DNA of 9,386 nt from an uncultured Bacillota bacterium (lineage in GTDB: Bacteria > Bacillota > Clostridia > UBA1381), in contig CASFSH010000347.1 of NCBI GenBank assembly GCA_949297205.1, positions 1 to 9,386 on the forward strand, given 5' to 3'. The notes under the pieces were generated by a model. The model saw nothing but the letters and a program-made list of their open reading frames with translations. It ran no database searches and had not been told where the DNA came from. Positions 5,131-9,386 of the stretch are shown in pieces (position 1 is the first letter of the stretch; each line of letters starts with the position of its first letter). The position numbers were made by a program, and so were the translations under genes.

Positions 5131-6927
5131 ATGGATATGGTAAGAGGTCACGTTTTATGCTGCGGCGGAACCGGCTGTACTTCCTCCGGAAGCGAAGCAA
5201 TAATACAGGAAATGGAAGCTCAGCTCGCTGCTCACGGACTCGATAAAGAAATAAAAGTAATCAAAACAGGATGTTTCGGTCTTTGTGCGTTAGGTCCTAT
5301 TATGGTTGTATATCCCGAAGGAGCATTTTACAGCAGAGTTAAGGTTGAAGATGTTAAGGAAATAGTTGAAGAACATCTTTTAAAGGGAAGAATAGTTAAA
5401 AGATTATTATATCAGGAAACTGTAACAGAAGATAATAATATAAAGAGTTTGAATGAAACAAACTTTTATGCAAAGCAAATGCGTATTGCTTTAAGAAACT
5501 GCGGTGTTATAGATCCTGAAAATATAGAAGAATACATTGCTGTTGACGGATATAAAGCTTTAGGTAAGGTTTTAACCGAAATGTCGAGAGAAGATGTAAT
5601 AAAAACCGTTCTTGATTCCGGATTGAGAGGAAGAGGAGGCGGCGGCTTCCCCACAGGCTTAAAATGGAAATTTACATATGCAGCCGAAGGAGATCAGAAA
5701 TATGTTGCCTGTAATGCAGACGAAGGCGACCCGGGTGCATTTATGGACAGATCCGTACTTGAAGGAGATCCTCATTCGGTTATAGAAGCAATGGCAATTG
5801 CCGCATACGCAATCGGTGCGGACAAAGGTTATATATATATAAGAGCAGAGTATCCTATTGCCGTTAAGAGATTGGAAATTGCCATTAATCAGGCAAGAGA
5901 ATACGGATTATTGGGTGAAAATATTTTTGATACCGGCTTTAATTTCGATTTGGAAATAAGACTCGGTGCCGGTGCATTCGTATGCGGTGAAGAAACTGCA
6001 TTAATGACCTCAATTGAAGGTAAGAGAGGTGAACCCCGTCCACGTCCTCCGTTCCCTGCAAACAAGGGATTATGGGCTAAGCCTACAATGCTTAACAACG
6101 TTGAAACCTATGCAAATATCCCTGTTATTATAAACAAAGGTGCAGAATGGTTTGCTTCAATCGGTACAGAAAAGAGTAAGGGTACAAAGGTATTTGCTCT
6201 CGGCGGAAAAATAAATAATACCGGTCTTGTTGAAGTACCTATGGGAACAACCCTCCGTGAGATTATTGAAGATATAGGCGGTGGTATTCCCAACGGCAAA
6301 AAGTTCAAGGCTGCCCAGACAGGAGGTCCTTCAGGAGGATGTATTCCTGCATCTTTAATTGATACTCCTATTGATTATGATTCACTTATGGCTATCGGTT
6401 CAATGATGGGTTCAGGCGGACTTATTGTTATGGACGAGGATAACTGTATGGTTGATATTGCAAAATTCTTCCTTGAATTTACCGTTGACGAATCCTGCGG
6501 AAAATGTGCTCCCTGCCGTATCGGCACAAAGAGATTGCTGGAAATGCTTACAAAGATTACAAAGGGTCAGGGAACAATGGAAGATCTTGATAAGCTTGAA
6601 GAACTTTGCTACAGTATAAAGAATGCCGCATTGTGCGGATTGGGACAAACAGCTCCAAACCCTGTTTTATCTACATTGAAATATTTCAGAGAAGAATATG
6701 AAGCACACGTTCGTGATAAAGTATGTCCGGCTCACGTATGTAAATCGTTGACAAGCTTTGTAATAGATCCCGAAAAGTGCCGCGGATGCAGCTTATGTTC
6801 AAGACAATGTCCGAATAACGCTATTTCCGGAAAGATTAAAGAACCGTTTGTTATAGATCAGTCAAAATGTATCAAGTGCGGTGCTTGTATGGCTGCTTGT
6901 AAGTTCGGTGCAATTGAAAAGAAGTAA
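5131..6927 (+). CDS. hndC: NAD(H)-linked [FeFe] hydrogenase, NuoF-like NAD(H)/FMN subunit
   Basis: A 598-residue HydB/HndC flavoprotein that exchanges electrons with NAD(H) through FMN and passes them along iron-sulfur clusters to HndD. Domains in order: an N-terminal thioredoxin-fold [2Fe-2S] domain (C11-x4-C16, C48-x3-C52); the NuoF core with the glycine-rich RGRGGGGFPTG (166-176) and NADEGDPGAFMDR for NADH/FMN; a SLBB region; the [4Fe-4S] motif SCGKCAPC with C456, C459, C462 and C502; and a C-terminal two-[4Fe-4S] ferredoxin domain (C550, C553, C556, C560; C580, C583, C586, C590). All expected ligands are present and the length is normal. Numbering uses the ATG at 5131, chosen from the ribosome-site spacing. 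hndD follows after 23 bases. Whether the enzyme bifurcates electrons between NADH and ferredoxin or uses NADH alone is not decidable from the sequence. Confidence 0.94.
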   Translation: MDMVRGHVLCCGGTGCTSSGSEAIIQEMEAQLAAHGLDKEIKVIKTGCFGLCALGPIMVVYPEGAFYSRVKVEDVKEIVEEHLLKGRIVKRLLYQETVTEDNNIKSLNETNFYAKQMRIALRNCGVIDPENIEEYIAVDGYKALGKVLTEMSREDVIKTVLDSGLRGRGGGGFPTGLKWKFTYAAEGDQKYVACNADEGDPGAFMDRSVLEGDPHSVIEAMAIAAYAIGADKGYIYIRAEYPIAVKRLEIAINQAREYGLLGENIFDTGFNFDLEIRLGAGAFVCGEETALMTSIEGKRGEPRPRPPFPANKGLWAKPTMLNNVETYANIPVIINKGAEWFASIGTEKSKGTKVFALGGKINNTGLVEVPMGTTLREIIEDIGGGIPNGKKFKAAQTGGPSGGCIPASLIDTPIDYDSLMAIGSMMGSGGLIVMDEDNCMVDIAKFFLEFTVDESCGKCAPCRIGTKRLLEMLTKITKGQGTMEDLDKLEELCYSIKNAALCGLGQTAPNPVLSTLKYFREEYEAHVRDKVCPAHVCKSLTSFVIDPEKCRGCSLCSRQCPNNAISGKIKEPFVIDQSKCIKCGACMAACKFGAIEKK

Positions 6928-6932
6928 TAAAG

Positions 6933-6943
6933 GAAAGGAATGA
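6933..6943 (+). promoter_or_regulatory. Ribosome-site motif GAAAGGAATGA before hndD
   Basis: Third copy of the motif, 7 bases before the hndD ATG. With the flanking bases it forms AAGGAAAGGAATGA, identical to the copy before hndB. Confidence 0.7.
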
Positions 6944-6950
6944 ATTATAG

Positions 6951-8678
6951 ATGGTAAACTTAAAGATTAACGGTCAGGAAGTGAGTGTTCCCGAAGGATA
7001 CACAATTCTTGACGCTGCACGTGAGGTCGGTATAAACATTCCTACCTTATGTTATTTAAAGGATATAAATCAGATTGGCGCTTGCCGTATGTGTCTTGTT
7101 GAGGTAAAGGGTGCAAGAGCTTTGCAGGCTGCCTGTGTATATCCGGTTGCTGAGGGTATTGAAGTATTCACAAACTCAGAAAAAGCAAGAAATGCAAGAA
7201 GAACAACACTTGAACTTATTCTTTCAAACCATGAAAGAAAATGTCTGACCTGTATCAGAAACAGAAACTGTGAATTACAGAGCCTTGCTGAAGAACTTGG
7301 TGTTGACAATATCCGTTTTGAGGGCGAAAACACAAAATATGAAATAGATGATGAATCAACTTCATTGGTAAGAGATAATAGTAAATGTATTCTTTGCAGA
7401 AGATGTATTGCTGCTTGTGACAATCAGGGAATATCTGTAATCTCCTGTGTTAACAGAGGTTTTTCAACAGAGGTTGCGGCGTCCTTCGGAAAGTCAATGT
7501 CGGAAGTCGGCTGTATTTACTGCGGTCAGTGTATTGTATCATGTCCTGTAGGCGCATTGTATGAAAAGAACGATATACCTAAGGTTCAAAGAGCAATTGA
7601 CAATCCCGAAAAGCACGTTGTTGTACAAACCGCACCTGCCGTAAGAGCAGCTTTGGGTGAAGAATTCGGTTTGCCTATGGGAACTCCCGTTACCGGAAAA
7701 ATGGTTGCGGCTTTAAGAAGACTTGGATTTGACAAGGTATTTGATACCGATACTGCCGCCGACGTTACAATTATGGAAGAAGGAACGGAATTTATCGAAA
7801 GATTTACCAAACAGGAAAAACTTCCGTTGATTACTTCATGTTCGCCGGGATGGGTTAAATACTGTGAACACTATTATCCTGAATTTATAGATAATTTGTC
7901 AAGTGCAAAATCTCCTATGGAAATTTTCGGTGCTATTATTAAATCATATTATGCAGAAAAATCGGGAATTGATAAGGAAAATATTTATTCTGTTGCAATT
8001 ATGCCTTGTACATCAAAGAAATTTGAGGCTGCAAGACCTGAACATTCTTCAAGCGGAAGTCAGGATATTGACGCGTCTTTGACAACAAGAGAACTTGCAA
8101 GAATGATTAAACAGGCAGGTATTAACTTTGCAGAACTGCCTGATGAAGAATTTGACCAGCCTTTCGGTATGGCTACAGGTGCAGGCGTTATATTTGGTAC
8201 AACAGGCGGTGTTATGGAAGCGGCAATCCGTACAGTATATGAAATTCTTGAAAAGAAGCCTCTTGATGACTTGAATGTAACTGCAGTAAGAGGTTTGGAT
8301 GGAATTAAGGAAGCAGCTCTTAAGATTGCCGGAAAAGATGTAAAGGTTGCCGTTGCACACGGAACAAAGAATGCAAGTATTCTTCTTGATAAGGTAAAAG
8401 CAGGAGAACATTATGACTTTATTGAAATAATGGCTTGCCCGGGCGGATGTATTAACGGCGGCGGTCAGCCTGTTGTTGATTCAAAAACAAGAGCAAAAGT
8501 AAACTTTAAGGCTGAAAGAGCAAAGGCATTATATTCAGAAGATGAAGCATCAACACTCAGAAAGTCACACGAAAATCCTTACGTACAGGCATTGTACAAA
8601 GAATACTTTGGTGAACCATGCTCACATAAAGCACATGAACTTTTGCATACTCATTATACAAAGAGAAGTAAATATTAA
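6951..8678 (+). CDS. hndD: [FeFe] hydrogenase catalytic subunit of the NAD(H)-linked complex
   Basis: A 575-residue HydA/HndD protein that reduces protons to H2 (or the reverse) at the H-cluster. Domains in order: an N-terminal [2Fe-2S] domain (C34, C45, C48, C62); a His-Cys3 [4Fe-4S] domain (H94, C98, C101, C107); two [4Fe-4S] clusters (C146, C149, C152, C156; C188, C191, C194, C198); then the H-cluster domain with L1 TSCSPGW (295-301), L2 MPCTSKKFEA (C353) and L3 MACPGGCINGGGQP (C496, C500). The small-subunit-like tail ends in AHELLHTHY. L1 has Ser at 298 where most enzymes have a second Cys. It lacks the C-terminal thioredoxin-like domain present in Thermotoga HydA. No maturation genes (hydE, hydF, hydG) lie in the window, so they must be elsewhere. 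It is the last gene of the operon, closed by a strong terminator. Confidence 0.95.
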   Translation: MVNLKINGQEVSVPEGYTILDAAREVGINIPTLCYLKDINQIGACRMCLVEVKGARALQAACVYPVAEGIEVFTNSEKARNARRTTLELILSNHERKCLTCIRNRNCELQSLAEELGVDNIRFEGENTKYEIDDESTSLVRDNSKCILCRRCIAACDNQGISVISCVNRGFSTEVAASFGKSMSEVGCIYCGQCIVSCPVGALYEKNDIPKVQRAIDNPEKHVVVQTAPAVRAALGEEFGLPMGTPVTGKMVAALRRLGFDKVFDTDTAADVTIMEEGTEFIERFTKQEKLPLITSCSPGWVKYCEHYYPEFIDNLSSAKSPMEIFGAIIKSYYAEKSGIDKENIYSVAIMPCTSKKFEAARPEHSSSGSQDIDASLTTRELARMIKQAGINFAELPDEEFDQPFGMATGAGVIFGTTGGVMEAAIRTVYEILEKKPLDDLNVTAVRGLDGIKEAALKIAGKDVKVAVAHGTKNASILLDKVKAGEHYDFIEIMACPGGCINGGGQPVVDSKTRAKVNFKAERAKALYSEDEASTLRKSHENPYVQALYKEYFGEPCSHKAHELLHTHYTKRSKY

Positions 8679-8685
8679 TAAATAG

Positions 8686-8738
8686 AAAGGAAACTGTGCA
8701 GACAGGCAAATTATCTGTATGTAACAGTTTCCTTTTTT
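8686..8738 (+). terminator. Rho-independent terminator of the hydrogenase operon
   Basis: AAAGGAAACTGT (8686-8697) pairs perfectly with ACAGTTTCCTTT (8724-8735), and T6 (8733-8738) overlaps the end of the stem. The 26-base loop can form a small inner ACAG/CTGT stem (8702-8705, 8715-8718). The TTTCC-T6 arm can alternatively pair with AAAAAAGGA just downstream (8739-8747). Confidence 0.88.
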
Positions 8739-8755
8739 AAAAAAGGAGAAAGTAT

Positions 8756-8779
8756 ATGGCTGAATTAAAAAAATGTTAA
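8756..8779 (+). CDS. Seven-codon mini-ORF with a good ribosome site (leader peptide or gene remnant)
   Basis: ATG at 8756 is preceded by AAAAAAGGAG (8739-8748) at good spacing, and encodes only MAELKKC before TAA. It lies between the hydrogenase terminator and the antirepressor gene. It could be a leader peptide, the leftover start of a gene lost when the downstream module arrived, or chance. One extra A in the A7 run (8767-8773) would only lengthen it to MAELKKMLNNAH, so a simple frameshift does not restore a gene. Confidence 0.2.
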   Translation: MAELKKC

Positions 8780-8814
8780 ATAATGCTCACTGAATAAATG
8801 CGGAGGAATACATA

Positions 8815-9386
8815 ATGGAAGGTAATAAGTTTAAAATATATGAAAATAAAAAAATAAGAACCGTATGGGACGAAGCAACTGAAGAATGGTATTTTTCGGT
8901 TGTTGATGTTGTGTCTGTTTTAACCAGCCAAGAAACATCAAGAGGTGCAAGTACATATTGGGCAGTTCTGAAAAAAAGGTTGAAGGATGAAGGTGCAGAC
9001 CAACTGCTTACAAATTGTAAGCAGTTGAAAATGACTGCATCAGATGGTAAAAAACGATTGACAGATGCGGCGGATACCGAACAATTATTCCGAATTATTC
9101 AATCTATCCCATCTCCCAAAGCAGAGCCTTTTAAAATGTGGCTTGCGGCTGTCGGCAAGGAACGAATTGAAGAAACCATTGACCCTGAACAGGCGATAGA
9201 CAGGGCATTGGAAACATATCTTAAAAAGGGTTATGATGAAGATTGGATACACCAAAGGATTTTATCAATTCGGGTAAGAAATGAATTAACTGCCCAATGG
9301 CAAAAACATGGAGTTGAAAAAGGTGCGGAATACGCAATCCTGACAGATGAAATTACAAAGGCTTGGTCGGGAATGACAACAAGACA
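8815..9386 (+). CDS. BRO-N-domain phage antirepressor/DinD-like protein (3'-truncated by window edge)
   Basis: An open frame from an ATG at 8815, after GGAGG (8802-8806) by 8 bases, runs off the window; 190 codons are visible. The N-terminal part is a BRO-N-like domain: EEWYFSVVDVVSVL (23-36), TYWAVLKKRLKDEG (47-60), TNCKQLK (66-72), SDGKKRLTDAAD (76-87). The stretch LFRIIQSIPSPKAEPFKMWLA (91-111) and the later KGYDEDWIHQRI, VRNELTAQW and ILTDEITKAWSGMT are typical of bacterial antirepressor proteins related to Escherichia coli DinD, which usually total about 270-300 residues. Prophage BRO proteins counteract repressors; DinD is a damage-induced protein reported to act on RecA. The precise role here is unknown. 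It may be an accessory gene unrelated to the hydrogenase operon. A 27-bp palindrome lies inside it. Confidence 0.85.
   Translation, partial: MEGNKFKIYENKKIRTVWDEATEEWYFSVVDVVSVLTSQETSRGASTYWAVLKKRLKDEGADQLLTNCKQLKMTASDGKKRLTDAADTEQLFRIIQSIPSPKAEPFKMWLAAVGKERIEETIDPEQAIDRALETYLKKGYDEDWIHQRILSIRVRNELTAQWQKHGVEKGAEYAILTDEITKAWSGMTTR
9001..9027. repeat. Perfect 27-bp palindrome inside the antirepressor coding sequence
   Basis: CAACTGCTTACAA (9001-9013) and TTGTAAGCAGTTG (9015-9027) are exact reverse complements around one A at 9014. The RNA would form an 11-bp hairpin with a 5-base loop. It encodes residues Q63-L71 of the BRO-N domain. It could be an internal operator or a translational control hairpin. 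Confidence 0.7.

Noticed and set aside
8815..9386. Prophage or mobile-element boundary at the antirepressor gene
   Set aside because: No integrase, att-like repeat or other phage gene is visible; stand-alone antirepressor genes are common, so no boundary is claimed.

Overview
The window looks like chromosomal DNA of a strictly anaerobic, low-GC Gram-positive bacterium, most likely in class Clostridia. The support is AT-rich coding and spacer DNA, AGA-dominated arginine codons, strong AGGAGG-type ribosome binding sites, short stem-plus-T-run terminators, and an oxygen-sensitive [FeFe] hydrogenase of the NAD(H)-linked multimeric type. Genus and species cannot be told from this sequence.

Layout. 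Positions 1-900 hold the 3' part of a PutP-like sodium/proline symporter, ending in a terminator. A small XRE-type DNA-binding protein (965-1207) follows. A long AT-rich hairpin then serves as a shared terminator between it and a convergent AEC-family (auxin efflux carrier/malate permease-like) transporter on the minus strand (1279-2217). A 237-base divergent spacer carries a good promoter for each direction plus a perfect 14-bp palindrome. A PHP-domain protein (2455-3156) reads rightwards.

The core is a hydrogenase operon (3384-8678) in the order hndA (NuoE-like), a stand-alone GHKL ATPase, hndB (thioredoxin-fold ferredoxin-like), hndC (NuoF-like, NAD(H)/FMN), hndD ([FeFe] catalytic subunit). 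Apart from the inserted ATPase this is the HndABCD order, also named HydCDBA. The complex would interconvert NADH and/or reduced ferredoxin with H2 in the cytoplasm to dispose of fermentation electrons; whether it bifurcates or uses only NADH cannot be read from sequence. The 227-base leader before hndA holds several inverted repeats, a degenerate Rex-like site, and a 22-bp palindrome between a -35/-10 pair spaced 19 bases apart. A strong terminator closes the operon at 8686-8738.

The end of the window (8815 to the edge) holds a BRO-N/phage-antirepressor (DinD-like) gene that runs off the window. Inside its coding sequence is a perfect 27-bp palindrome, the most striking local structure here.

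Four things deserve most attention: the kinase-like ATPase lodged in the hydrogenase operon with a PHP protein just upstream; the palindrome-in-spacer promoter; Ser/Gly at expected Cys positions in HndD and HndB; and the 27-bp coding palindrome in the antirepressor gene. No tRNA, rRNA, CRISPR array or insertion sequence was recognised. No gene-free stretch exceeds 300 bases.
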